A DNA stretch of 22,023 bases, taken from positions 1-22,023 of the forward strand of contig CALECF010000107.1 in NCBI GenBank assembly GCA_937948705.1, read 5' to 3'. The DNA is from an uncultured Anaerosolibacter sp. (GTDB lineage Bacteria; Bacillota_A; Clostridia; Peptostreptococcales; Thermotaleaceae). Below are positions 1-8,112 of this stretch, piece after piece. The position numbers and the translations under genes were made by a program. The notes under the pieces were generated by a model. It did not search any database, had not been told where the DNA came from, and was given only the letters and a program-made list of their open reading frames with translations. The number at the start of each line of letters is the position of its first letter. Position 1 is the stretch's first letter.

Positions 1-1538
1 TGCTTAAAATGTCTCATGCCCGTGAAAATCATGGCCATGCCATATTGATTGGCCATTGCGATAGAATCCTCATCCTTAATAGAGCCCCCTGGTTGAATAA
101 CGGCTGTGATACCGGCCTTTGCCGCGGCTTCTATGCAATCCGCGAAAGGGAAAAAGGCATCGGATGCCAGCACGCTTCCTTTTACTTCTAACTGGGCTTG
201 TCTAATGGCATTCTCCACCGCCCAAATACGATTCACTTGGCCAGGTCCAATTCCTACAGTCTGCTGATTCTTCGCCAAAACAATGCCATTTGATTTAATA
301 TGTTTTACTGCTTTCCAAGCAAAAATCATATCTTCCATTTCCTTTTTCGTGGGAATTCTCTCTGTCACAACTTCTAAATCCCCTTCTTTAAACAAAGCAT
401 CGTCTATCTCCTGAATCAAAAGCCCCCCATGAATTTTTTTTATGTCCATTCCCTTCTGAGATGACTTTAATCCTATACTTTCTAACTTCAGCAGCCGAAT
501 ATTTTTCTTCCCTGTCAAGATCTCTAATGCTTCTTCCTCGAAGTCTGGGGCAATGATGATTTCTAAAAAAATCTTGCTCATCTCCAAAGCTGTCTTGGCA
601 TCAATCCTTCTATTAACTGCCACGATTCCTCCAAAGATGGAAGTTGGGTCACATGCATAAGCCTTGAGGTAGGCATCATAAACATCATATCCTCCTCCTA
701 CACCACAGGCATTGGCATGTTTCACCGCTACCACCGTTGGTCCATCATACTCCTTTAAAAGTTCCAAGGCCCCATTGGCATCGTTGATATTGTTAAAAGA
801 CAATTCCTTACCATGAAGTTGGACGGCCTCCACCAAGGAACCCGGCATTTTTCCCATTTCCCTATAAAATATCGCCTTCTGGTGGGGGTTCTCACCATAG
901 CGCAGGTCCTGTACCTTTTCAAAGGCCAATGTAAGCTGATTGGGTAATTCCCCTTCTATTCTTTCCCTTAAATATTGGGCGATCATGGCATCATACTGGG
1001 CTGTATGCTCAAAGACTTTCAATGCTAGCCTATATTTCGTCTCAGAAGAAACCGTCCCTTGTCTATCTAATTCTTCCAATACCCCATCATAATCCTTAGG
1101 ATCCACAATCACAGCCACATCCTTATGATTCTTGGCCCCAGACCGTAGCATAGTAGGTCCACCAATATCAATATTTTCGATGGCCTCTTCCATTGTAACC
1201 CCTTCCTTTCCTATGGTTTCCCGAAAAGGATACAAATTAATGGCCACAATATCAATGGGCTGTATATTCAATTCTTTGATTTGTGCCATGTGCTCTGGAT
1301 GATCCCGCCTCGCCAATAGACCTCCGTGAACTGCAGGATGCAGGGTTTTCACCCGGCCATCCAAGCATTCTGGAAATCCTGTGACTTGGGAGACTGGCGT
1401 CACTACAATCCCATTGTCTTCAAGGGTTTTCGCCGTTCCCCCTGTAGAAACAATCTCTATTCCTAGAGCCACTAACCGTCTCGCAAACTCTACAACCCCT
1501 GTTTTATTAGAAACGCTAATCAAAGCGCGCATTTTCAA
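1..1538 (-). CDS. purH: Bifunctional AICAR transformylase / IMP cyclohydrolase, 3' end cut by the window
   Basis: Catalyses the last two steps of IMP synthesis: formyl transfer from 10-formyl-THF to AICAR, then ring closure. Read on the minus strand, the protein opens with [12 protein letters not shown] and STGGTAKTL, the N-terminal IMP cyclohydrolase domain. It continues with [10 protein letters not shown] and [11 protein letters not shown] (catalytic Lys-His at about residues 273-274) of the transformylase domain. It ends GMRHFK plus an incomplete codon beginning CA, which fits the usual C-terminal His, so only about one residue and the stop are missing. Two starts are possible: TTG at 1538, overlapping the purN TGA with 8 nt to an AGAGGGGG ribosome site, and ATG at 1532, 14 nt from it. 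I prefer TTG. It is the last visible gene of the purE operon; purD may follow outside the window. Confidence 0.95.
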   Translation of the reverse strand, partial: MKMRALISVSNKTGVVEFARRLVALGIEIVSTGGTAKTLEDNGIVVTPVSQVTGFPECLDGRVKTLHPAVHGGLLARRDHPEHMAQIKELNIQPIDIVAINLYPFRETIGKEGVTMEEAIENIDIGGPTMLRSGAKNHKDVAVIVDPKDYDGVLEELDRQGTVSSETKYRLALKVFEHTAQYDAMIAQYLRERIEGELPNQLTLAFEKVQDLRYGENPHQKAIFYREMGKMPGSLVEAVQLHGKELSFNNINDANGALELLKEYDGPTVVAVKHANACGVGGGYDVYDAYLKAYACDPTSIFGGIVAVNRRIDAKTALEMSKIFLEIIIAPDFEEEALEILTGKKNIRLLKLESIGLKSSQKGMDIKKIHGGLLIQEIDDALFKEGDLEVVTERIPTKKEMEDMIFAWKAVKHIKSNGIVLAKNQQTVGIGPGQVNRIWAVENAIRQAQLEVKGSVLASDAFFPFADCIEAAAKAGITAVIQPGGSIKDEDSIAMANQYGMAMIFTGMRHFK

Positions 1539-2182
1539 AATGAATACCCCCTCTGAACATCTAGAATCCTCACTTTTCTACCCTCAACCATTAATCTGCC
1601 TTGGGCAAATAACGCTACTGCTTTGGGCAGCAGTTCATGTTCTACAGCCAACACTTTTTTCCCTAATGTTTCTTCATCGTCTACATCTAGTACCTCCACG
1701 GTACTCTGAAGGATAATAGGCCCTGTATCGGTACCTTCATCCACAAAATGAACAGTGGCACCCGTTATCTTTACCCCATAGGCCAGCACTGCCTGGTGGA
1801 CCTTTTCTCCATGAAATCCCTTGCCACAAAAACTAGGAATCAGGGCAGGATGTACATTGATCACTCTATTTCTATAGCGCTGCACTACTTTCTTTCCCAA
1901 AATGCTGACGTAACCCGCCAACACAATCAAATCAATTTTTTTCTCCTCTAAAACCTCAATCATTCTATTTTCTCGATCTTCCTCGTTGGGATAGTTACTC
2001 TTACCAATGGTAGTCCCCTCTATATGATGCTTCTTGGCCCGCACCAACCCATAGGCATCTTCTTTACTTGAAATCACAACCTCAATGGTTCCAGCTATTT
2101 TCCCCTGTTCAATGTGATCAATGATAGCCTGAAGATTGGTTCCACCTCCGGAAATAAAAACTGCGATTTTTATGGTCTCCAT
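1535..2182 (-). CDS. purN: Phosphoribosylglycinamide formyltransferase (GAR transformylase)
   Basis: Transfers the formyl group of 10-formyl-THF to GAR, the third step of de novo purine synthesis. The 215-residue product has the N-terminal [11 protein letters not shown] phosphate loop, the INVHPALIP segment carrying the catalytic Asn and His, and DEGTDTGPI with the catalytic Asp. The ATG at 2182 is chosen because [16 protein letters not shown] is the normal family N-terminus. The open frame runs further upstream, but only as out-of-frame purM sequence. The start overlaps the end of purM by 13 nt and the stop overlaps the proposed TTG start of purH, so translation is probably coupled through purM-purN-purH. 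Confidence 0.95.
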   Translation of the reverse strand: METIKIAVFISGGGTNLQAIIDHIEQGKIAGTIEVVISSKEDAYGLVRAKKHHIEGTTIGKSNYPNEEDRENRMIEVLEEKKIDLIVLAGYVSILGKKVVQRYRNRVINVHPALIPSFCGKGFHGEKVHQAVLAYGVKITGATVHFVDEGTDTGPIILQSTVEVLDVDDEETLGKKVLAVEHELLPKAVALFAQGRLMVEGRKVRILDVQRGYSF

Positions 2183-3213
2183 AGGGTCACCCCAGGTATT
2201 TCTTCCATCACTTGCCCGATAATATAGGCTTCCTCTCCAAGACATTCCAAATCCTTTATCACTTCGGCTGCTTCTTCCTGATCCACCACTAGAATCATAC
2301 CAATCCCCATATTAAAGGTAGAAAACATTTCACTATCTTCTACTTGCCCAAATTTTTGAATCAATTGAAATATAGGCAATGTCTTCCAGCTTCCTAGTTC
2401 AATCCTTACACCCAACCCCTTGGGCAGTATCCTAGGGATATTTTCATAGAATCCTCCTCCTGTAATATGAACCATTCCCTTGATCTCATGGATCTCCATG
2501 ATCTTTGTGCATACATCCACATAGATACGGGTAGGTTTCAAAAGGGTTTCTCCCAGGGTATTGTTTAACCCATCCACAAAGGTATCCGTTGTCATTCCCA
2601 ATTCATCAAAAAATAGTTTTCTTACCATGGAATATCCATTGCTATGGATACCACTGGAGGGCAATCCAATTAATAGATCCCCCGCTTTGATTTTAGAACC
2701 ATCGATAATTTTACTCTTCTCCACGATCCCCACGGCAAACCCAGCCATGTCATATTCTCCATCTTCATAAAAGCCTGGCATCTCTGCTGTTTCCCCACCA
2801 ATCAGTGCACACCCTGCCTCAATACAGCCATCAGAAATTCCTTTTACAATATTTGCGATCTTTTCTGGTTCTAGCTTTCCTGTAGCTACATAATCAAGAA
2901 AAAACAGAGGCTTTGCACCCTGGCATAGGATATCGTTGACACACATGGCTACACAATCCTGTCCTACAGTGTCATGTTGATCCATGAGAAAGGCTAATTT
3001 TAGCTTTGTACCTACCCCATCGGTGCCAGAAACCAATACAGGTCTTTCATAGCCTGTTAAATCCAACTCAAACAGTCCTCCAAATCCCCCTAAATCACAC
3101 AGTACCTGTTTCGTAAAGGTCTTCTTTACATGGTGCTTCATTAGCTCCACAGCCCTTGCCCCTTCATTCACATCTACTCCTGCATCCTTATATGTCAATG
3201 GTTTCTTCTCCAT
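2170..3213 (-). CDS. purM: Phosphoribosylformylglycinamidine cyclo-ligase (AIR synthetase)
   Basis: Closes the imidazole ring: FGAM + ATP gives AIR. The product is about 347 residues, the normal length for the family. Visible landmarks are [40 protein letters not shown] (glycine-rich ATP/FGAM site), [13 protein letters not shown] and [13 protein letters not shown]. The ATG at 3213 is preferred over the in-frame GTG at 3222: it sits 8 nt after AGGGG, while the GTG lacks a spaced ribosome site. The coding region starts 11 nt after the purF stop and overlaps purN. Confidence 0.95.
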   Translation of the reverse strand: MEKKPLTYKDAGVDVNEGARAVELMKHHVKKTFTKQVLCDLGGFGGLFELDLTGYERPVLVSGTDGVGTKLKLAFLMDQHDTVGQDCVAMCVNDILCQGAKPLFFLDYVATGKLEPEKIANIVKGISDGCIEAGCALIGGETAEMPGFYEDGEYDMAGFAVGIVEKSKIIDGSKIKAGDLLIGLPSSGIHSNGYSMVRKLFFDELGMTTDTFVDGLNNTLGETLLKPTRIYVDVCTKIMEIHEIKGMVHITGGGFYENIPRILPKGLGVRIELGSWKTLPIFQLIQKFGQVEDSEMFSTFNMGIGMILVVDQEEAAEVIKDLECLGEEAYIIGQVMEEIPGVTLWRP

Positions 3214-3224
3214 ATACCTCACCC

Positions 3225-4634
3225 CTATCTTTTTTCAAATAAAAATTTATTGCCTTCCTTTGGCACCTCCATGGGATATTCACCGCTAAAACAAGCATTA
3301 CACAGTCCTTGCCCATCAATGTGGATCGACTTCATCAATCCCTCAATACTAAGATATCCTAGGCTGTCAGCGCCAATCATTTGACGAATTTCTTCAATAG
3401 AATTCACCGCCCCCACGAGATTTTTCCTCGTCGGCGTATCAATACCAAAGTAACAAGAAAACTTTACAGGAGGTGAACAAACCCGAACATGAACCTCCTT
3501 GGCTCCAGCTGCTTTTAACAAATCTACAAGTCTTTCACTTGTGGTTCCCCTAACGATAGAGTCATCAATGAGGACCAATCGTTTGCCCTTTATATTTTCT
3601 TTTAATACATTTAACTTAAGGCGCACACTCAATTCCCGCATTTTTTGATCTGGTTGAATAAACGTTCTTCCTACATACCGATTTTTGATCAAGCCTTCTC
3701 CAAAGGGTATCTTTGATTCTTCAGCATATCCGATGGCTGCCACGGTACCAGAATCGGGCACTGCAATAACCATATCTGCCTCCACTGGATACTCCTGAGC
3801 TAAGATTCTCCCCGCATTCCTCCTGCTCACATAAACACTCTGTCCATCCATCGTACTGTCAGGTCTAGCAAAATATACAAATTCAAAGGAACATAAGGCT
3901 TTTTTCCCCTCAGCATATCGAACACTTTTCACTTCATTGCCTTCGATAATAACCATTTCCCCAGCATCGATATCCCGTACAAACTCTGCATTCAATACAT
4001 TAAAGGCACAGCTTTCGGAAGACAGCACGTATCCACCTTCAATCTTGCCCAAACACAAGGGCCTTAACCCGTTGGGATCTCTAACACCGATAAGTTTCTG
4101 TCCATGGGTAATCACCAATGCGTAAGAGCCTTTAATTCTTGTCAAAGCTTTTTGGATTGCCTCATCAATAGGCAAAGCGTTATAACGGGCGATGAGGTTG
4201 GCGATCACTTCACTATCAATAGAGGTTTGGAAAATCACGCCGCTGTCCTCTAGTTCCTCTCGAATCTGATTGGCATTGACGAGATTGCCATTATGTCCTA
4301 AAGCAATGGCACCACCTTTGTAATGTACCACCAAGGGTTGGGCATTGGTTACATAGCTCTCTCCTGTGGTGGAGTACCTCACATGTCCGATGGCTATATC
4401 TCCCTGAAGCCTTTGAATGACAGTATCAGAGAAAACCTCTTGAACAAGTCCCATTTCCTTATAATAAGTGATTTTTCCGTCTTTACTCACCGCAATACCA
4501 GCACTTTCTTGGCCCCGATGTTGAAGGGCATGGAGCCCAAAGTAAGCCATTTGAGAGACACTCTCTATTTCTGGCCCATAAATACCGATGACACCACATT
4601 CCTCTTTTAATTTATCCCATTGATTTCGGTACAT
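3225..4634 (-). CDS. purF: Amidophosphoribosyltransferase, iron-sulfur type
   Basis: Commits PRPP to purine synthesis: PRPP + glutamine gives 5-phosphoribosylamine. The ATG at 4634 follows GGAGGT by 7 nt and gives a 12-residue propeptide before Cys13 (LKEECGVIG). That Cys is the N-terminal nucleophile exposed by self-processing, as in Bacillus PurF. The in-frame ATG at 4647-4649 overlaps this ribosome site and is less likely. The glutaminase half has [17 protein letters not shown] and HNGNLVN; the transferase half has the PRPP loop [12 protein letters not shown]. Four cysteines in [19 protein letters not shown] and CNACFSG match the ligands of the 4Fe-4S cluster of the Bacillus-type enzyme, which makes that enzyme oxygen-sensitive. 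Allosteric inhibition by AMP/GMP is a family trait. Confidence 0.96.
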   Translation of the reverse strand: MYRNQWDKLKEECGVIGIYGPEIESVSQMAYFGLHALQHRGQESAGIAVSKDGKITYYKEMGLVQEVFSDTVIQRLQGDIAIGHVRYSTTGESYVTNAQPLVVHYKGGAIALGHNGNLVNANQIREELEDSGVIFQTSIDSEVIANLIARYNALPIDEAIQKALTRIKGSYALVITHGQKLIGVRDPNGLRPLCLGKIEGGYVLSSESCAFNVLNAEFVRDIDAGEMVIIEGNEVKSVRYAEGKKALCSFEFVYFARPDSTMDGQSVYVSRRNAGRILAQEYPVEADMVIAVPDSGTVAAIGYAEESKIPFGEGLIKNRYVGRTFIQPDQKMRELSVRLKLNVLKENIKGKRLVLIDDSIVRGTTSERLVDLLKAAGAKEVHVRVCSPPVKFSCYFGIDTPTRKNLVGAVNSIEEIRQMIGADSLGYLSIEGLMKSIHIDGQGLCNACFSGEYPMEVPKEGNKFLFEKR

Positions 4635-4669
4635 TTTATTGACCTCCATAGGTTCGATTTGTATGGATG

Positions 4670-5374
4670 CTACTTCTGTAGTCTCGATAATACCTCTTGA
4701 TAAGTTTCTTCAACTTCACCTAAATCCCTTCTAAAGCGATCCTTATCCATTTTTTTATTGGTCTTAGCATCCCACAACCTACAGGTATCCGGGGAGATCT
4801 CATCGGCCAAGATTACCTTTCCATCATAGACACCAAACTCTAGCTTAAAATCGATGAGCTTCAATCCTTTTTCTATAAAAAACGTTATTAATAAGTGGTT
4901 GATCTGAAAAGCATAGTCTCGAATGATTGCCACTTGTTCCTTGGTTGCCAATGCAATGGCCTCGATATGATCATCATTGATCATAGGGTCTCCTAGTTCG
5001 TCGTTTTTATAACAGAACTCCAATACAGCGGTTTTCATCTCCACCCCTTCCTCTAACCCAAGACGTTTCGCCAAGGATCCTGCAGCCACATTACGCACAA
5101 TGACCTCTAGGGGAAGAATTTCTACTGCCTTTACCAACATCTCCCTATCATTCATCAGTTCCTCAAAGTGTGTAGGAATTCCCTTCTGTTCTAACATTTT
5201 AAAGAGCAGGGCCGACATCTTGTTGTTTATCACACCTTTGTCTCCAATAGATCCTTTTTTCAATCCATTGAAAGCCGTGGCATCATCTTTATATTCTACG
5301 ATATACCTCTTTTCATCCTCTGTTTTAAATACCTTCTTTGCCTTGCCCTCATAAAGCATTTCTAATTTTTCCAT
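4670..5374 (-). CDS. purC: SAICAR synthetase
   Basis: Condenses CAIR with aspartate, using ATP, to give SAICAR. The product is 234 residues, normal for the family. It has the N-terminal [13 protein letters not shown]-binding turn, [29 protein letters not shown], and DFKLEFG followed by [15 protein letters not shown]. The ATG at 5374 is 8 nt after GGAGG; an ATG 15 nt upstream overlaps that site and is rejected. A 138-nt gap holding heptamer repeats separates it from purE. I see no clear terminator or convincing promoter in that gap, so co-transcription with purE is assumed. Confidence 0.95.
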   Translation of the reverse strand: MEKLEMLYEGKAKKVFKTEDEKRYIVEYKDDATAFNGLKKGSIGDKGVINNKMSALLFKMLEQKGIPTHFEELMNDREMLVKAVEILPLEVIVRNVAAGSLAKRLGLEEGVEMKTAVLEFCYKNDELGDPMINDDHIEAIALATKEQVAIIRDYAFQINHLLITFFIEKGLKLIDFKLEFGVYDGKVILADEISPDTCRLWDAKTNKKMDKDRFRRDLGEVEETYQEVLSRLQK

Positions 5375-5457
5375 ACACGATCCCTCCATTTCATTATTTC
5401 GTAATACTAGAAATTAATTATCTACCGAAATGAAACTATACTATAACATCATATCTT

Positions 5458-5519
5458 GTTAGATGTTGAAACCTTCAATCTCTATTGCTTTTTAACTTCC
5501 AACCTCTAACGCCTAACTT
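5458..5519. repeat. Heptamer tracts in the purE-purC gap
   Basis: Positions 5492-5519 read on the minus strand as about four degenerate 7-nt units (GTTAGGC, GTTAGAG, GTTGGAA, GTTAAAA), starting inside the purE stop codon. A shorter opposite-facing tract (GTTAGAT, GTTGAAA) lies at 5458-5471 on the plus strand. Confidence 0.55.
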
Positions 5520-6001
5520 CTATCCAAAAATCCCTCATCTTTTCTAATCACTTCTTCTTCCATAGCCTTTTTGTATTCCTTTAGTTGTCTATTCAATTCC
5601 GGATATTTAATGGCTAGGATTTGTATGGCCAAGAGGGCCGCATTTTCAGCCCCATCAATGGCTACAGTAGCTACAGGAATCCCCTTTGGCATTTGGACAA
5701 TGGATAGAAGGGAATCCAATCCATCCATGGTAGATGATTGAATAGGTAAGCCTATGATCGGAAGTACCGTAAAAGCAGCCAGTACACCCGGCAGGTGGGC
5801 TGCTTTCCCTGCAGCACCTATGATCACTTCAAACCCTTTTTCCTCTGCAGTACTGGCAAATTCCATGGCACGATAAGGGGTTCGATGGGCAGAAATTACA
5901 CGAACCTCCACGGTTACACCAAAATCCTTTAACATCTTTTCACTTTTCTCAACGATTTTGTAATCTGAATCACTTCCCATAAGAATGGCAACTTTCATCA
6001 T
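5513..6001 (-). CDS. purE: N5-carboxyaminoimidazole ribonucleotide mutase (class I PurE)
   Basis: Converts N5-CAIR to CAIR. The 162-residue protein shows the class I motifs ILMGSDSDY, ISAHRTP, GAAGKAAHLPGVLAA and GLPIQSS. Two consecutive ATGs (6001 and 5998) lie 5 and 8 nt after GGAGG, and either could be used. First gene of the purE-C-F-M-N-H operon, about 31 nt downstream of a strong promoter. Its last codons (AGA AGT TAG) are part of a heptamer repeat tract that continues into the gap. No purK is adjacent, although class I PurE normally uses the PurK product N5-CAIR, so purK would have to lie elsewhere. Confidence 0.95.
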   Translation of the reverse strand: MMKVAILMGSDSDYKIVEKSEKMLKDFGVTVEVRVISAHRTPYRAMEFASTAEEKGFEVIIGAAGKAAHLPGVLAAFTVLPIIGLPIQSSTMDGLDSLLSIVQMPKGIPVATVAIDGAENAALLAIQILAIKYPELNRQLKEYKKAMEEEVIRKDEGFLDRS

Positions 6002-6012
6002 TTTTTCCTCCT

Positions 6013-6090
6013 CTTGTTAGTTGTTAGAACGATTTTATTTAGCTTGAATTTTGCTGTCAAGTGCTTTTCACCACTAACTACTAGCCACTA
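6013..6090. repeat. Inverted pair of heptamer tracts around the purE promoter
   Basis: GTTAGTT then GTTAGAA (6016-6029, plus strand) faces CTAACTACTAGC (6073-6084), which reads GCTAGTA then GTTAG on the minus strand. The arms match at 10 of 12 positions compared. The core between them holds the purE promoter. Confidence 0.6.
6032..6060 (-). promoter_or_regulatory. Sigma-A type promoter of the purE operon
   Basis: On the minus strand, TTGACA (6055-6060) and TAAAAT (6032-6037) are separated by exactly 17 nt. The expected transcript starts near 6025, leaving about 25 nt before purE, too short for a riboswitch. The promoter lies between two inward-facing heptamer repeat tracts. Confidence 0.85.
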
Positions 6091-6117
6091 TTTATTAACT
6101 TTCACCTCATTTTGGGT

Positions 6118-6155
6118 ATAAAAAAGCCCGCTATAGAATTCTTCTATGTCGGGCT
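6118..6155 (-). terminator. Intrinsic terminator after the purine permease gene
   Basis: Minus-strand hairpin at 6125-6155: a 6-bp AGCCCG/CGGGCT base, a 2-nt mismatch, then 6 further pairs closing a 3-nt loop, followed by a T run (6118-6124). It separates permease transcription from the purE operon. Confidence 0.9.
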
Positions 6156-6163
6156 ATGAACTT

Positions 6164-7486
6164 CTAACTTAGTGCATGCTTTGCTATAAACAGTACTGCA
6201 ACGATATACATCATCGGGTGGACATCCTTAGCCTTTCCAGTCAAGGCTTTTAATAATACATAAGAGATTACCCCGAATACAAGACCTTCTGCAATACTGT
6301 AAGATAACGGCATTACGATGATTGTCAAAAATGCTGGAATTGCATCGGTGAAATCATCAAAATTAATTTTTACGATTGGACTCATCATGAACAATCCAAC
6401 AAGAATCAATACGGGAGCAGTTGCTTGGGCAGGTACCGCTGTGAATATTGGTGCAAATACCGTTGAAGCAAGGAACAGAAAACCTGTTGTTAGGGCTGTC
6501 AAACCTGTTCTTCCACCTTCTGCTACGCCAGCTGCACTCTCAACAAAAGTTGTCACTGTACTTGTTCCAAGCATTGCCCCTGCTGTCGTTCCAATAGCAT
6601 CCGCCATTAATGCTTGTCTTGCTTTTGGAAGCTTGCCATTTGCATCTAACATATTGGCCTTCGTAGAAACGCCGATCAATGTGCCAAGGGTATCAAATAA
6701 GTCTACAAATAAGAAGGTGAATACAACCAATAACATATCAAAAGTAAAGATCTTGTCAAACTCAAATTGCCAGAATATAGGTTTCAAAGATGGCGGGGCA
6801 CTAACCAATGAAGCCGGTAGTATTGCTTTGCCAACAAGGATACCCAATACAGTGGTAACGAGCATACCGATAAGTAATGCACCCTTTACATTTTTAATCA
6901 ATAAGACCCCTGTAATAACAATACCTAAAACTGCTAAAATTACGCCAATATCTTTTACATCCCCTAGTGCTACCAATGTTGCAGGATTATCTATAATAAT
7001 ACCTGCATTCTGGAAGCCGATAAATGCAATAAACAAACCAATTCCAACACTCACTGCATGTTTAATCACCATAGGCATACCATTAATGATGGCTTCACGG
7101 ACGTTTGTTAATGTAAGAATGATAAATATAATACCTTCAATCAAAACAGCCGTAAGAGCAAACTGCCAGCTATAACCCATACCTAATACAACGGAGAAAG
7201 CAAAGAATGCATTTAATCCCATTCCTGGGGCAAGGGCAAATGGTAAATTTGCCATGAAAGCCATACAGAAAGTAGCAATGGCCGCAGATAATGCTGTTGC
7301 TGTGAACACAGCCCCTTTGTCCATACCCGCAGCACTTAAGATGTCTGGATTTACGATCAAAATATACGCCATGGTCATAAAAGTTGTAATTCCAGCGATG
7401 ATTTCCGTTTTTACATTTGTCTTGTGCTCACTTAACTTAAATATGCGGTCAAGAGCACCGTTGTTGTTTTTGTTTGTCATGTCCAT
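6164..7486 (-). CDS. pbuG: NCS2 family purine permease (PbuG/AzgA-like; guanine/hypoxanthine type)
   Basis: Multi-pass membrane transporter of about 440 residues that imports purine bases, most likely guanine and hypoxanthine. The N-terminus (LDRIFKLSEHKT, then EIIAGITTFMTMAYIL) and NLPFALAPGMGLNAFFAF are typical of the AzgA-like branch of NCS2. LFVDLFDTLGTLIGV and GTSTVTTFVESAAGVAEGGRTG are its conserved substrate-binding segments. The ATG at 7486 is chosen because it lies 6 nt after GAGGAGG; the ATG at 7492 abuts the ribosome site. It is a single-gene unit, with a guanine/PRPP riboswitch leader upstream and a strong terminator downstream. The exact substrate cannot be settled from sequence. 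Confidence 0.93.
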   Translation of the reverse strand: MDMTNKNNNGALDRIFKLSEHKTNVKTEIIAGITTFMTMAYILIVNPDILSAAGMDKGAVFTATALSAAIATFCMAFMANLPFALAPGMGLNAFFAFSVVLGMGYSWQFALTAVLIEGIIFIILTLTNVREAIINGMPMVIKHAVSVGIGLFIAFIGFQNAGIIIDNPATLVALGDVKDIGVILAVLGIVITGVLLIKNVKGALLIGMLVTTVLGILVGKAILPASLVSAPPSLKPIFWQFEFDKIFTFDMLLVVFTFLFVDLFDTLGTLIGVSTKANMLDANGKLPKARQALMADAIGTTAGAMLGTSTVTTFVESAAGVAEGGRTGLTALTTGFLFLASTVFAPIFTAVPAQATAPVLILVGLFMMSPIVKINFDDFTDAIPAFLTIIVMPLSYSIAEGLVFGVISYVLLKALTGKAKDVHPMMYIVAVLFIAKHALS

Positions 7487-7540
7487 TTTCATCCTCCTCG
7501 TCTATTGTGGGAAGCCCCGCTTATGCATTGATCATAAGAC

Positions 7541-7602
7541 AAAAATAAAGCCCGGGTAGGAAGGTATACGCTCACAAAGTGAAACCTTCCCGCCCGGGCT
7601 TT
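7541..7602 (-). terminator. Riboswitch-controlled terminator of the purine permease leader
   Basis: AAAGCCCGGG and its complement CCCGGGCTTT (10 bp) continue, after a 2-nt interruption, into GGAAGG/CCTTCC. The hairpin spans 7547-7602 and is followed by ATTTTT. Its 5' arm includes the conserved AAAAGCCCGGG of the ykkC-type aptamer, so folding of the aptamer should prevent termination. Confidence 0.92.
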
Positions 7603-7758
7603 TCTCCCCTCGGTGTAGCATCACATAAATGCAACGCTTGTATCACTCGGACCAGTCACTTTAAAGCAAACCTGTTCATTCACTAATCATATTATACCCA
7701 TCACAGGCATTTATACAATTGGTTTGCAAAAAATCGGAACCCTAGATACACTTTCACC
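7577..7758 (-). ncRNA. ykkC-class riboswitch, probably PRPP-sensing (subtype 2b)
   Basis: The minus strand carries the ykkC family core: CTAGGGTTCCGA (7733-7744), GACTGGTCCGAGTGATAC (7639-7656), then ACACCGAGGGGAGAAAAGCCCGGG ending near 7593, given here as key positions of one conserved block. A closing P1 pairs GUGAAA (7752-7757) with UUUCAC (7579-7584). CCGAGYGRUAC resembles the subtype 2 (PRPP/ppGpp) aptamers rather than the CCGAGAG of guanidine-I. Partnership with a guanine aptamer and a purine permease favours PRPP over ppGpp. A variable hairpin with a 48-nt loop interrupts it. The conserved 3' half overlaps the terminator, so it should be an ON switch. Class is firm; ligand is inferred. 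Confidence 0.85.
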
Positions 7759-7826
7759 CATAGTTAGACAATTTAAGGTTGTCCTGTAGAAACTTTTGGT
7801 CCATATTACCAAAACTATATGAGTTG
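7755..7826 (-). ncRNA. Guanine riboswitch aptamer
   Basis: A three-way junction reads clearly on the minus strand. P1 begins ACTCATATAG. P2 is TTTTGGT/ACCAAAA with the 7-nt loop AATATGG. J2/3 is GTTTCTAC. P3 is a GACAA/TTGTC stem with loop CCTTAAA. J3/1 and the P1 return read AACTATGGGTG. GG in loop 2 and CC in loop 3 can form the kissing contact. The C in ACTATGG at the base-recognition position indicates guanine/hypoxanthine rather than adenine. The 3' P1 strand runs directly into the P1 strand of the PRPP-type aptamer. Confidence 0.95.
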
Positions 7827-7862
7827 TCATAAAAATCATTTTTAAGTTGTCCTTGCACTATT

Positions 7863-7891
7863 ATCATACCAAAGGAGTGTTTTTTCGTCAA
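7863..7891 (-). promoter_or_regulatory. Sigma-A type promoter of the riboswitch-permease unit
   Basis: TTGACG (7886-7891) and TATGAT (7863-7868) are 17 nt apart on the minus strand. The start of transcription near 7856 is about 30 nt before the guanine aptamer. Confidence 0.85.
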
Positions 7892-8007
7892 TACTTTTCG
7901 AATGTTTTTTTATTTTTTATATCATTTATATGATTATTTCCGAACATTTATCTAATCCTGCTAATATATAATCCGTAAAATTAATGCTAGGTGCTCTTCT
8001 TCCTCTA

Positions 8008-8107
8008 AATATAACTTGTTGCTAGTGATTGGTTACTAGTTGTTAGCATTTTTATCGAGGGACTGTTCTTCTTTTATCTAATAACTAGTAACTAAAAACC
8101 AACAACT
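8008..8107. repeat. Inverted heptamer repeat downstream of purL
   Basis: TTACTAGTTGTTAG (8033-8046) faces CTAATAACTAGTAA (8078-8091), complementary at 13 of 14 positions. Read inward, both arms continue in 7-nt steps (for example GTTGTTG, GTTTTTA, GTTACTA, GTTATTA on the minus strand from about 8107). There is no T run, so it is not a usual terminator. The remainder of 7892-8112 is AT-rich with no gene seen. Confidence 0.6.
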
Positions 8108-8112
8108 ACTCC

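Noticed and set aside
6318..7175. 285-codon plus-strand frame opposite the permease gene
   Set aside because: Antisense shadow of a conserved membrane protein gene; it has no ribosome site and no recognisable domain.
7577..7758. Guanidine-I reading of the ykkC-class aptamer
   Set aside because: The CCGAGTGATAC segment and purine context fit subtype 2 (PRPP/ppGpp) better than the guanidine-I CCGAGAG pattern, and the gene is a purine permease. Not excluded without a model search.
8032..8092. Inverted repeat after purL as a terminator
   Set aside because: The loop is about 31 nt and no T run follows on either strand; it fits the heptamer repeat family instead.
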